A program made the position numbers and the translations under genes. This document shows positions 31,836 to 42,490 of a stretch of DNA of 64,000 nucleotides, one piece after another. Source of the stretch: Pontederia crassipes (Eukaryota; Streptophyta; Magnoliopsida; Commelinales; Pontederiaceae); the NCBI GenBank assembly GCA_030549335.1, contig CM060198.1, positions 42,820,353 to 42,884,352 on the forward strand. The letters run 5' to 3'. How positions within the stretch are numbered: position 1 is the stretch's first letter; each line of letters begins with the position of its first letter. Below the pieces are notes generated by a model. The model saw nothing but the letters and a program-made list of their open reading frames with translations, searched no databases and was not told the origin of the DNA.

Positions 31836-32936
31836 CCAAGTATGTGGCCTAGCTAGACAATGAAATGATGTGATATGATTCTTTCAACTATGTTAAGATC
31901 AAAGATGTTATAAGAGAAAGTATGAAAGTGAAAAAGTATTTGAAGACAAAGAAAGAATGTTAAGATGACGATGATGAAGTAAAGATGGAAAGTAAAATCC
32001 TACGCATGTATGTACTTCAATGGGACCTAAGATTGAGAAGTAAAGTGCATCAGTGTATGTACTTTCCAAGGAACAATATCCATCATCATAAAGTGTATGC
32101 ATTCCTAAAGATGACTAGGAATAAAGTCCCTCACAATTATGATGTGTGTTCCTAAGTGTGACTTATGATATGGAATGAAAGTTTAGACATAACAAAGATG
32201 AAGGATGAAGATGACATATGAAGGATCACATAATAAAGAAAGAAAAGAAAAATGAAAGAAGATTCAAAAGGTTATAAAGCAACCCCGAAGACATGTAAAT
32301 ATGAGAGAAGTAAAGAAGTAAAGATCAAGGGGTTGTGAAGAAACTCCTAGAATGTACATGATAATGAAAATGAAATGAAATGATATGTTATGTCATGTAT
32401 GTGATGAATGATATGAATGCATATTTCTATTATATGGTACTTGCATATAATGGACCTGAAGTTAAGCAGATATGACATAATATTTATGTTTCATGAATAT
32501 TATATGAAGAATGAATGTAAGTGTTATGTAATGTCATGTAAGGATCATGATATAATTCATGGTATGCATGTTTACATGTTATGTTATTATGACGATAAAT
32601 GATGCATCGCATGTAGTATCATGTGATAGGATATCATGGCATGCATGACCGTTGCAGCTCAAACTCATGGCGAAGAGTTGTACATGCTTAGGGTCCAATA
32701 AATGTTATGGTTCTAGTTGAACATTGACTCTAACGATGCAATGAAGATTCTAGACATTTAATGTCCTATGAACTATTAGTTATAAAATGATTATGACGAA
32801 GTTTTTATTTATTATGATTTTATCTAAATTATCAACTCTTCCATTGTTAAATGATGTATGGCGAACGGGCTAACGACGCGAAATTACCCTAAATGACCAA
32901 AACTTTTAGGGTAGATTTTTGGATCGTTACAAGAAC

Positions 32937-33356
32937 AACATGCCTAACGTGTAAATCAAGCAAACATTGGGCGAACTTGCACTAATTTAATTAGCTAACT
33001 ATTTGTATTTGTATATAATCAACAGAAGATAGCTTCATTGAGGGTGTAATGAAACCTAAATTGATAGAAGTTTAATGAATAATATTCGAACCTCATGTTA
33101 TAAATTAATCTATGACATTAACAAAAGCATGTGACTTTATGAGATTAACATAATGTTGAGACTTCGAAACTTTGTTTTGTTCTCGATTTCTACGTGATAA
33201 ATAGGATAATAAAGTAATTTGGTAAAAATCCAATTGTTAAAGAAGATTAAAAGAGTTTGAAAAGGAATATGAATTGAAGAAAATGTTAGTCCTACTTGGA
33301 CTAGGAATTATAATTAGAGTGAAATTAAGGATTTTAATTTGATTTGAGGTCCAAAA
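32937..33356 (+). other. Possible 5' part of LTR family B
   Basis: At 33045 'tgtaatgaaacctaaattg' resembles an LTR start. The sequence runs into the copia element, and LTR B sequence is certain only beyond it, from 39607. If both belong together, the copia element inserted into this LTR. Confidence 0.35.
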
Positions 33357-34334
33357 TGTTGGATCTAAGTTTTAACGACATATAAAATTATATTTTGATG
33401 ATACAAACTTCGAAATATTAAAGTTAAAATGCTGAAAAAGTTTAAAGAAATAAAATGCATAACTTTATGCACTACACTTTGATTAAATAATTAACGATGA
33501 TCTGATTAGATTCTGGATGACTCATAAATATGAAAATGTAGAGCATCATGTTAGCTATCCATAGGATCCAAGATTATCTAATTTGGATAACTGTGCAGAA
33601 AGTCATATAGATCGGTCGATCGGTTCATAAATGCGTCGATCGATCTACTGCTGGAATGAACAGTAACAACTAGTTTTGAATGAGAAAAATGTGAAATTAA
33701 TTCTGCACAAATTTTTCACACACTGAAGACTATAAAAGGAGCGCCAAAGCCAGAAGCAAAGGCATCCATCCAAGCATTGAAGCAAAATTTCAAGAAATCA
33801 AAAGAAGATCATTTCTCTTGAAGTTATCATTTAGAGCTTTCTTTCTTTCTCTCTTCTTTTATTGTGAGTGTTGTATTGTAAAAGAATGAAACCATTTTTT
33901 AGAAAGATTGTGAGAGCTCCTGTGTAAAAGAGGTTTTAAATCTTACCTCTTGAGCTAGAGAAAAAATTAGCTTCCTACGATGAGAGTTTGCCATGCCTCT
34001 CGAAGCGGAGAAAAGGTGGTTGTGTAAAGGGCTTTCTTCCTTGCCCCATTTGAAACAAAGAAAGTGCTAGTGAAATCTCCGGTGGTCTTGAGGTCGAAAA
34101 GTCAGAGCGGAGACGTAGGCCAAGGTGTGGCCAAACCTCATCAACAATTATCCGTGTTCATTGTGTTTGATTTCTCTCACTCTCTCTCGCTCTCGTATTG
34201 TGTTTATAATCTGAATCGTAAAGGTTTTAAAAATCGATTTTAAGCTATTGCGATGATTTTTATGAAATCGATATTTTTGGATTGAACACCAATTCACACA
34301 CACCCCCCCTCTTGGTGCCCTTTGGAATTCTACA
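33357..34334 (+). mobile_element. Left LTR of the copia element
   Basis: 978 bp, TGTTGG to CTACA. It has a TATA box at 33731 and a 'cttggtgccctttgg' end segment shared with the right LTR. It is free of the insertions seen in the right LTR and so gives the reference length. Confidence 0.88.
33731..33738 (+). promoter_or_regulatory. LTR TATA box (TATAAAAG)
   Basis: 'gactataaaaggagcg' in the left copia LTR. The right LTR has the changed form 'cctctaaaaggag' at about 38268. Confidence 0.5.
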
Positions 34335-34335
34335 A

Positions 34336-34350
34336 TTGGTATCTTAGTGG
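34336..34350 (+). promoter_or_regulatory. Primer binding site of the copia element
   Basis: 'ttggtatcttagtgg' starts one base after the LTR and matches the tRNA-Met-complementary TGGTATCAGAG with two changes. Confidence 0.6.
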
Positions 34351-34442
34351 GTTGTTCTTGTTTTGATTTTTCAAATAATCTTTTAAGATTTAATCATTTT
34401 AAGATTTAATCATTTTTTTAAGATTTAACCATCTTAAGAGCT

Positions 34443-35912
34443 ATGGCATCAAGTAGATTTGTTTTTTCTGAAGGACAATCAATTAGTCGTCCTCCCCTTT
34501 TAAATACATGAAATTTTGCATATTGGAAAATTAGAATTCAAGTCTACATATGTTCTATTGATATAAATATGTGGGACATTATTGAAAAAGACTATTATTT
34601 ACATGAAAAATTACCTTCAGAACATTATGAAAGATAAAAAGTTTTTTTCAAAACTAGATTGGAAAGCTAAAAATATTTTTTATTATGCTCTGGATTCAAC
34701 GGAATTTAATCGGATTTTTAATTGTGAAAGTGCAATTGAAATTTGGAAAAACTTACTACTTATGAAGAAACAGATAAAGTCAAAGAATCTAAATTAAATA
34801 TTCTGAAACATCAATATGATTCCTTCAAGATGTATGAAAATGAATCCATAAATGATATGTTTGTTAGATTTAACGATACTGTGAATGTCTTAGCCTCCTT
34901 GGGCAAACCAAGAACTAACTCCGAAAAAGTGAAAAAGTTTCTCAGGTCGCTCACCTGAAGAGGATCGTGATCGAAGAAAAATATATGAACAAATTAGATT
35001 CTGATGATCTTATTGGTTCACTTCTAATCTATGAGATCGAAATCCAAGAAGAAGAAGAATTCAATGCTCCCAAAAAGAAGACATTGGCCTTGAAAGCAAG
35101 CGAAAATGAAGAAGACTCAGGTGAAGAAGAAGTGGACGAAAAGATAATCGCCCACTACATAAGAAAACTAAATAAGTATCTCAAATTGTTGAAGAAGAAA
35201 GAGAAGAATGAGAAGCCAACCCGAAGATCATACAAAAATCACAAAGAAGAGACATCTAGAAAAGGTAAAAAGAAAAAGTATGAAGAGTCATGTGAAACAA
35301 GTGACTCTTCAAGCTCTTCCAGTGATTAAGCATACTTATGCTTAATGGCACACGACGATGATGTAACTTCTAATTCTTCAAATAATGATTCACTGAGCTC
35401 TTCCGAGGAAAATCTTTGTTTAGATGTAAATAAAGAACTTTCCTCCCTGATAAAAAGATATTACTCGCTTAAAGAGGAAAATGAGAAATTATTACATGGG
35501 ATTGAAAATTTAAAAGAAGAAAAGAATACATATTTTATGGAGAATGAAAACCTAAAAAATGAAATTGAAACTTTGGAAATTACACATGCATGTGAAATTG
35601 TAAAACTAGCTTTTTCTAGCAAAGAAGGAATATAATTTTTTGAAAAATTCACAAAATAATAATAAAACTAGCTCTTATGTAAAGAAAGATAATTCTAGGA
35701 AATACTTTGAACATGAAAACTCTTATTGGAAGTCTAATGATTCCTATGATAGAAAATCACATATTACATGTTTTGCATGCGGATTTTATGGCCATTATAC
35801 TTATCAATGCAAAGTAAGAAAATCTTCACAACATGGGATGATATGAATTCCAAAAAGAACTTTGACTAACAAAATTGGACTCAAAGAAGTTTGGGTACCA
35901 AAGTTCAAATGA
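34443..35912 (+). pseudogene. Copia gag pseudogene
   Basis: Starts at the ATG of 34443 with 'MASSRFVFSEGQSISRPPLL', then 'NFAYWKIRIQVYI', the classic head of a UBN2/DUF4219-type copia gag. It continues with 'FFSKLDWKAKNIFYYALDS', 'IWKNL', 'KESKLNILKHQYDSFKMYEN', 'INDMFVRFNDTVNVLASLGK' and a Glu/Lys/Ser-rich linker (35100-35330). A coiled-coil-like segment follows (35440-35600), then the CCHC knuckle 'CFACGFYGHYTYQC' at 35769-35810, and the end 'GLKEVWVPKFK' with a stop near 35910. In-frame stops occur in the first 60 codons (TGA after 'LLNT', TAA after 'EHYER') and frameshifts near 34790, 34960, 35330 and 35630. It is dead, but only mildly decayed. Confidence 0.85.
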
Positions 35913-36632
35913 ATGTTTTTCATGTTTGCCTCACACGCATAGGAAAGGAAATATGGAATTGGAAATGTGTAGGCACAAAGGTTATGGTAAAAGTATCATC
36001 TATTTTTTTATTTCACTCAAATATTAAAAATTACTATTTCTTTGAAAAGAGAGAATATATAAAATTGGTAATGGTGATAGGGGGAGCATACTAAACTTTA
36101 TTTTGATATATCATGGATATCATTGTTGTACCAAAGTTTTATGCCATATTTTGATTCTTTATTTTTTTACTTTCATCAAGTTATTTCCATTTTACCATCA
36201 TAAATTTTGGGATAGTTATTTTTTTTATATACTGACTCTTTATGATGCAATATTTTACATGTTTCTAATATGACAAAAGGGGAGAATAATTTTTTTTTAA
36301 ATGGCATGATTAAGGGGGAGTTACATATGGTTTCTTATATGCTTCATATACAAATTATACTTTTTGATGAAACAAAAAGGGAAGAAATATAGGAGAAATA
36401 TGATATGAATATTACTTTATATGAAGAGTTCCTTAAATATAGGAGAAATATGTTCTGAATGTCACTTTATATGAAGAGTTCCTTACAATTTATACTTATG
36501 TGAATATCTATCATTGTAAGGAAAGTTAAGTGTTAGGGGGAGTAAAATTTATTTTACAACTTATTTTACAACTTTTACGCAACTTATACAATTTTCATAT
36601 TTCTCGATTTGTCTTCATCAAAAAGGGGAGAT
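35913..36632 (+). other. Copia 3' untranslated region with polypurine tract
   Basis: Contains several 'gggggagt' and 'aaaggggaga' purine boxes, a 60-bp tandem duplication (36384-36484, 'ataggagaaatatg' and 'actttatatgaagagttcctta') and the final tract 36620-36632. No reverse transcriptase or integrase motif is seen. Confidence 0.65.
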
Positions 36633-36720
36633 TGTTGGATCTAAGTTTTAATGACATATAAAATTATATTTTAATGATACAAATCTCTAAAGATTAAAGT
36701 TAAAATACTGAAAAAGTTGT

Positions 36721-37864
36721 GCACTATGGTCTGCATAAATTACACGATTAGTCCTCAAACTTTGAGTCGATTTTGAATCAGTCCCCTAACTTCAATTTGT
36801 AACTACAATGTCCTCCGTCTTTGATTTTCTTACACAATTAGTCCTCTTGACCCGTGATAGTGGGTTTCCCGGTTTCCTTGCGTACGTGGCCGCCACATGA
36901 GTCGTTTCTCTTTCATCCACATCATTCAACTCATCAACGCCATTTAACGCTACTAAATCGGGTAAATTGCACGATTCATCCCTCAACTTTAAGTCAATTT
37001 TTAAACAGTCTCCCAACTTTAATTTATAACTAGAACGTCCTCTAACTTTGATTTTATTGCACGATTCATCCACTAGCCAGTAATATGTAGTCTCTCGGTT
37101 ACCTTGCTGACATGACGTAATAAAATATAATACAAAAATTTAACTTATTGACATGACACAATAAAAAATAATAATATAATAAAAAGGCATTAATTTAACC
37201 CCCCCCCCCCCTATTGGCTCGCCATGCGTGAGAAAGAAAACGAGGGCCGACGCCCCCATCTGCTAGTTCGTGCGCCGACGAGCTGACAGACGGGGGCACC
37301 GGCCCCCCTCTCCGAGCTCACCCTCTGGTGAGCTCGCACAAGGACGCGGGCCCCTTCTCTGAGCTCAAGATGCCCTTGTCATTTTTTTTATTATTTTTTA
37401 TAATATTTTTATTATTATATTATTTTTTATTATGTCATGTGAACAAGTTCAATTTTTATTATATTTTATTATGCCTCATCAACAAGGTAATCGGAAGACT
37501 ATCTATTACCGGTAAGTGGATGAATCGTGTAATAAAATTAAAGTTGGAGGACGTCCTAGTTGCAAATTCAAATTGGTGGAGCATTTAAAACTCAACTCAA
37601 AGTTGGACGACGATCCATGTAATTTACCTGATTTAGTAGCGTTAAATGACATGGATGACTTGAATGACGTGGATGAAAGAAAAATGACTCACATGGCTAC
37701 CACGTACGCAAGGCAATAGGAAAACCCACTATCACCGGTCAAGGAGACTAATTGTGTAAGAAAATCAAAGATGAAGGACGTTCTAGTTATAAATTGAAGT
37801 TGGGGGACTGATTCAAAATTAACTCAAACTTGGGAGACTAATCGTATAATTTATACTAAATGTC
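36721..37864. mobile_element. Composite foldback element, 1144 bp
   Basis: The left half and right half are inverted copies almost throughout. Each arm (about 480 bp) holds two related modules in a row. The outer module starts 'aaattacacgattagtcct' (36738) and returns inverted at 37735-37855. The inner module starts 'aaattgcacgattcatccc' (36963) and returns inverted at 37500-37625. Between the modules, 'gtacgtgg..gccacatgagtc' and 'gtagcgttaaatg' are also mirrored. The flanks share AAAGTTGT (36713-36720 and 37865-37872), an 8-bp duplication. A GC-rich core lies at 37200-37375. It may be a MULE-related foldback transposon; no transposase is coded. Confidence 0.8.
37200..37375. repeat. GC-rich core of the foldback with a poly-C run
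   Basis: A run of 12 C at 37200-37211, then 'gagggccgacgcccccatc', 'gggggcaccggcccccc' and 'gagctca' repeats. The core resembles one unit of the long core of the element at 52787-54111. Confidence 0.7.
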
Positions 37865-38562
37865 AAAGTTGTAGAGAATCCTGTTAGCTATCCATAGAAT
37901 CCAAGATTATCTGATTTGGATAGTTGTGCAGAAAGTTATTATCAAAATAGTGTAGGCCGATCAACTTGTCGATCGAAGCAAAGAAGGCCGGTCGAAGATA
38001 TACCGGTCGACCAATTGAAGACGTCGGTTGATTAACATGAGCTTTCCTGATTGACGTCGAGACAATACCGATCGACATACCGATCGACAAACCGGTCGAA
38101 CGACCAGCTACGATAATTGAGGAAATCAACGCAACGGTCATATAGATCGGTCGACCGATCCATAAATGTGGTCGACCAGTCCACTACTGGAATGAACAGT
38201 AACAGCTAATTTTGAATGAGAAAAATATGAAATTAATTCTGAACGAATTTTTCACATACTGAATCCTCTAAAAGGAGTGTCAAAGCCAAAAGCAAAGGCA
38301 TTCATCCAAGCATTAAAACAAAACTTTAAAAAATCAAAAGAAGATCATTTCTCTTGAAGTTTTCATTTACAGCTTTCTTCCTTTGTATCTTCTCTTATTG
38401 TGAGTGTTCTATTTTGAAAGTGCAAAATCATTTTTCAGAAAGATTGTGAGAGCTCCTGTGTAAAAGAGGTTTTAAATCTTACCTCTTGAGCGAGAGAAAA
38501 TATTAACTTCCTAGAATGAGAGGTTGCCTTGCATCTCGAAGTGAAGAAAAGGTAGTCTTGAC

Positions 38563-39461
38563 ATTCTGAAATCTCAATTTCTAATTCAAAAAAAATATTG
38601 GTCATTTAGAAAACTTTTAGAGCATGAATCAGAGGCATAAAAATATGCTAGCAACATCATATTAATCATGGAAATACATCTTTTAGGCTATTCCCTAAAA
38701 TCACAATTTTAGATCTGGATCGTGAAAGATAATAAAATAATTGATCATGTATTAAAACTTATAGTCAATGAATTCATTCAACCATCAATCATAATCCATT
38801 ACTAGAACAATGTGCCCTCAAACTTTTAATCCATCACTTGCAAATTATTAAGAGAGGAAAGAGGGATTGGATCCTCTTTACATATCTTTAGATTTTAGAT
38901 CTAAAACTCCTTCTCCTAATCATCTTTCATCATTCATCATCTAAAACTCTCTAGGCCTTCTTGTCCTTCTACTTAAAATGTTGATCTTCTCCTCATTGAT
39001 CTTGCAACATAACCACCGTGAAGAATAATGCTCTAGCTTTCCTAATTTGAGTTTTTTGTTGGAGAAGAAAAGAGGGAGGAGTAGAAGTTAGGCGACTAAG
39101 TTTTTGTGAAATTAATAAAGTTTTTATGACTTATATAAGGTTTACATCAGGATTTTGGTCAGAAAGCCCATACTTCATTCATACTCCCTTTTCTAATTAT
39201 ATTTTTATTTTTCTCAAATTCTTCTTCTGATGACCTCCAATCCATCATTCACCCTAATTAATTTACAAAATTATTATATTAGCTTGATGAAATAGTGTGG
39301 TTTTACCTATCCCATTATTTCCATATGGAAAGCAAAGTACGGAAGTTAATTTGCTTTACCCTTCTAGAATCATTAAATTAATTTGAGTTTACTGATTTGC
39401 TCCTGTCCGAATAAGCATAACTCAAATGCGATGTTCCTCATTTGCATCAATGGATTTAAAC
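38563..39461 (-). mobile_element. Fragment of a Tekay-like LTR in the copia LTR
   Basis: Antisense to the solo LTR at 13622. Shared landmarks are 'gaggaaagagggattggatcc' with 'ctttacata', the 'gagaagaaaagagggaggag' stretch, and 'cttatataaggtttacatc..gattttgg' matching the LTR start region. The ends are blurred and no target duplication was found, so this is a truncated or rearranged insertion. Confidence 0.55.
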
Positions 39462-39996
39462 CATATTGTGTTTATAATCTGAATTGCAAAGGTTTTAAAA
39501 TCAATTTTAAACTTCTACGATGATTTTTGTAAAATCAATATTTTCGGACCGAACACCAATTCACTCCCCCCTCCCCTCTTGGTGCCCTTTGGGATCCTAC
39601 ACAAAAGAATGGTTATTGAACATAAGACTCCCACATAGAAGAGGATTGAGAGTTTTATGACTTAAAAATATTTCAGCAATTAAAATAATATTTATTATTA
39701 TTTTAATTTAACAATTAGATGATGAAATATTATGAAATCAAATAATTTTGAAAATTGGAGAAAAGAAGGAAATAAATAATAAGTTGAAAGTAGAGTTTAA
39801 TTGAGAGAAGTTATGAAAGAGATAAAAGGAATTTGAGTAGGGAAGGATTTTTTATAAGTATGGTTATGGAATAATTGGTGAAATTAATATTTAATTAAAT
39901 CAGAATATTTGACATAAGGTAATTATTATTGGATGACCATGATCGTTGGAGAATTAGTCTAAGGCTCAGTAGGAGTCAAAAATCCTAATTAAGAGC

Positions 39997-40004
39997 TATA
40001 AATA
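39997..40004 (+). promoter_or_regulatory. LTR TATA box (TATAAATA)
   Basis: Same box and context as at 5733 in the sibling LTR. Confidence 0.5.
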
Positions 40005-40419
40005 GAGTTTAAAGGGTCGCTAGAAAATATTATTAGCCTCTTAAAAAATCTGCACCACGAGCCTCTCTTTCTCCTTTGTTTGCACATGAACCGAGATGAT
40101 CTAGAAGGCGACCAATGGTGCGTTTTGAAGCATGCATATAGGAGAATGTCATCCAGGTGATGACTGAGAGTTTCGGAACACCGTTCAAGCGCTACAGTCG
40201 GCCAAATTCTTGGCGTTCCTATAGTTTCCAGTAGATAAGAACATAGTTGGTTTTTCAACCAACTTAAAGTGCGTAGGAGTATCCCCATGGCATCGATTTT
40301 CTGTGACATGGACTCTTCTCCATTATACAGATACTATATTGATATATTGTTTACATCGATTGAATAACAATGACATATATAGAGGGCCAGAAGTCCCGCT
40401 GAAAAGATGACACGCATGA

Positions 40420-40915
40420 ACCCAGCCCAGGTTCGAACTCAGATAGCCCGACCTGGGTTCAATGGAACTCGATGTGAATAAAATTTGTCGAGGCCGAGTT
40501 GGTATAAACTCGGACCGAGTAATTATTGAGTGCGACCTAAATTATACAACCCGAGCATGACTCAAAATTGAATGGCTAACTCGGCCCGGGTTCACTGTAT
40601 ACCCGACCCAAGCAATGGTAATCAAAACTATAAAGAGCCGAACTAGGTCAACCCGGCCATGGTTCACATTACACTGGGCCCCCGAGTTTATCTTGGCTGA
40701 AGTTTTGAGTATCGATTGAAGTAGAACTCGACCCACCCGAGTTCCACCCCACTCGGCTCAGGTTACGACACAAAAAATTGAAGAATGAGATACATAGAAC
40801 AACCCGACTTCACATCACACTTGGCCCGAGTTCTTTCTTGGCCGAGGTCTAGATGTTGAACGAGATAGAACCCGACCTAGGTTTCACTCCACCCGACTCG
40901 AGTTTAGTTCAGAAA
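40420..40915. repeat. GC-rich 'acccgagttc' minisatellite in LTR B
   Basis: Units with 'cggcccgggttcac', 'acccgacctaggtttcac', 'ggcccgagttc' at about 50-60 bp spacing, some in inverted sense. Homologous to 6640-7000. Confidence 0.55.
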
Positions 40916-41330
40916 AAAGGATGTTGATGAGTTATTGATTATAGTTAACTAAGATAATGATTATATTGATGATTCCTGAACATAGTAGTATCATAATTTT
41001 TCAATGAATATTGATTGTTGATTGAGTTATTGATATGATAATAATTTATCATAAATTGATATATAGATTGTGTTAATTGGATATCGATAATTAACTTATT
41101 GATAAGATTGAATTATGAGCATGATGACACTTCATCACATATTTCCTATTGAAAAATTGATAATGGATAATTGGAATAGATGGAAATCAGTTATGAATGA
41201 TAGTTGTATTGATTTATTGATTGACACATAATTGATATGGCATGGTTGATGTGATCCCTTGATTGTACCCTAACTTAAAGAGGTGCCTAAATCGATAAAG
41301 ATAGATGTCATAGGTAAATAAGATAAAAAA

Positions 41331-41509
41331 TAAAAATTATGGGTTATCATGCTTTATGTATTGCGACATTTATAGTTGATTGGCCCCATGCAGCATGATG
41401 TTCCCTTAATGTGAATTGAAGTCTGGGCTCATTCATATGGTGCAACTAAATTTTAGTTTAGAGGGGAATGCAATAAGTCTCTCTATCTCATATCAATTGT
41501 TTCATCTAG
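41331..41509. other. Spacer, nothing recognised
   Basis: Short AT-rich stretch between the LTR B copy and the Athila-type gag. Confidence 0.4.
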
Positions 41510-42490
41510 ATGTGCGCCACCATCAAGATGAATGACGTTGAAGAAGATACTATCAAGATGAAGCTCTTTCTATTTTCACTGATGAAGCTCAAGACTGGTT
41601 GGATTCTCAGCCACCTGGAGCCTTCAACACATGGGATGATCACTTGTTTCAAGCATTTATGAAAAAAATCTTTCCTCCTAGAAAATTTTTAAAATTGAGG
41701 AATGAAATCACAAGCAAAAAGAAAATGAAATATTTTGGTAGTGCATGGAAGAGATTAAAAAAAATGCGGAGACAATGTCCACACTATGCATTACATGTTT
41801 GGCTTTTGATAGAGACCTTCCATAATAGTTTTTCTCCAAGTCTTGTTTGACTTTTGATAGAGACCTTCCATAATGGTCTTTCTCCAAGTCTAAGACTTAA
41901 TATTGATTCAGCAACTGCAAGAGGGTCCATCATAAACCTCTACTCATAAGCATGCAATCTGCTAGACGATGAAGACTATGATGAAGAAAGGCAATCAAGA
42001 GCAGCTTCTGTTACAAACAATTGAGTGCTAAGGTGGATTCTCTAGTGCAGTTGGTGGCCGGGTATGATTACATCCTATTCTGTTTGTGACAATTGTGGAG
42101 GACCTCACAATATTATGTACTATGTGCACCTTGAACAAGAAAATGTCATAACAAATACAAAACATGGAAAACAATATGTATGCCACCACATATAATTTAG
42201 AATGGAGAAGTCATCCTAATTTCTCTTAAAGAAATCAAAGCGGGCCATCTCAGCAAGTAAAGCCATCACCTTCATGCATTCTACCTTGGCCACACTATCA
42301 GGCTTCATACTAGCCACCATATCAACAAACACCATCACAACCATAGGTGGAAAAAAATAATCTTGGGAGCTTGCGATCGAAAATTGGCAAATGCAACAAG
42401 TGACAAATTTAAAAAGATTGAGAAAGAAATGGAGCAAGTAATCACATCCAATAAGAATTTGGAGTATCAAGTGGGGCAACTACCCTTTTA
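41510..42490 (+). pseudogene. Athila-type gypsy gag pseudogene
   Basis: Frames together give the Athila gag order: 'DVEEDTIKMKLFLFSL' (41534), after a one-base shift 'DEAQDWLDSQPPGAF' and 'TWDDHLFQAFMKKIFPPRKF', then 'LRNEIT', 'CPHYALHVWLLIETFHNSFS', and 'CDNCGGPHN' near 42095, the CX2CGGPH-type knuckle of Athila. Further on come 'TYNLEWRSHPNFS' (about 42186) and remains of 'LEYQVGQL' (about 42460). A 53-bp tandem duplication (41812-41895) repeats 'acttttgatagagaccttcc'. No protease or reverse transcriptase follows. Confidence 0.75.

Larger units (their letters stand above)
16733..32931 (+). mobile_element. Gag-only LTR retrotransposon, Tekay-like, with nested insertions
   Basis: Two homologous LTRs (16733-19184 and 30243-32931) run from TGTAACA..CC to GATCGTTACA. 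They are flanked by a perfect 5-bp duplication, AGAAC at 16728-16732 and 32932-32936. After the left LTR comes a degenerate tRNA-Met primer site; before the right LTR is 'tttgaggacgaatttcttt' and a purine tract. Without the CACTA insertion the internal region is only about 1.3 kb. It codes for gag with two zinc knuckles and then a stop; protease, reverse transcriptase, RNase H and integrase are all absent. This matches the organisation described as TR-GAG elements, non-autonomous elements that supply only gag and must borrow pol from a relative. Confidence 0.9.
30243..32931 (+). mobile_element. Right LTR of the gag-only element
   Basis: 2689 bp, TG to CA, followed by AGAAC. Compared with the left LTR it has gained the 264-bp inverted-arm element at 31424-31687. 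It has lost about 70 bp near 32650 ('catgcatgaccgttgcag' where the left LTR has a longer 'ctttacatactctaatt..' stretch). TATA box at 30319-30325. Confidence 0.9.
33357..39601 (+). mobile_element. Gag-only Ty1/copia element
   Basis: LTRs start TGTTGGATCTAAG and end CCTACA or TCTACA (33357-34334; 36633-39601 with insertions). The flanks are CAAAA at 33352-33356 and 39602-39606, a perfect duplication. A primer site ('ttggtatcttagtgg') follows the left LTR. The internal 2.3 kb code only for a copia gag with a CCHC knuckle and the 'WVPK' motif that normally lies just before protease. Protease, integrase, reverse transcriptase and RNase H are missing. An untranslated stretch rich in 'aaggggag' follows, ending in the purine tract 'aaaaaggggagat'. 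The style is that of SIRE/Maximus-like copia elements. Confidence 0.88.
36633..39601 (+). mobile_element. Right LTR of the copia element, twice interrupted
   Basis: Begins TGTTGGATCTAAG, ends TCCTACA. Without the foldback (36721-37864) and the LTR fragment (about 38563-39461) it is about 0.9 kb, close to the left LTR. A stretch of about 100 bp present in the left LTR near 33445 is missing at the foldback site. Confidence 0.85.
39607..41330 (+). mobile_element. LTR family B, second copy
   Basis: Matches the LTR at 5434 in several blocks: 'aggaatttgagtagggaagga', the TATA box with 'agagtttaaagggtcgct' (39997), 'cacatgaaccgag', the 'acccgagttc' array (40420-40915) and 'gatagatgtcataggtaaata'. 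The 5' part is cut off by the copia element. No clear 3' end. Confidence 0.6.

Noticed and set aside
34443-39601. A complete autonomous copia element
   Set aside because: No protease, integrase, reverse transcriptase or RNase H motif could be found in any frame between gag and the 3' LTR.
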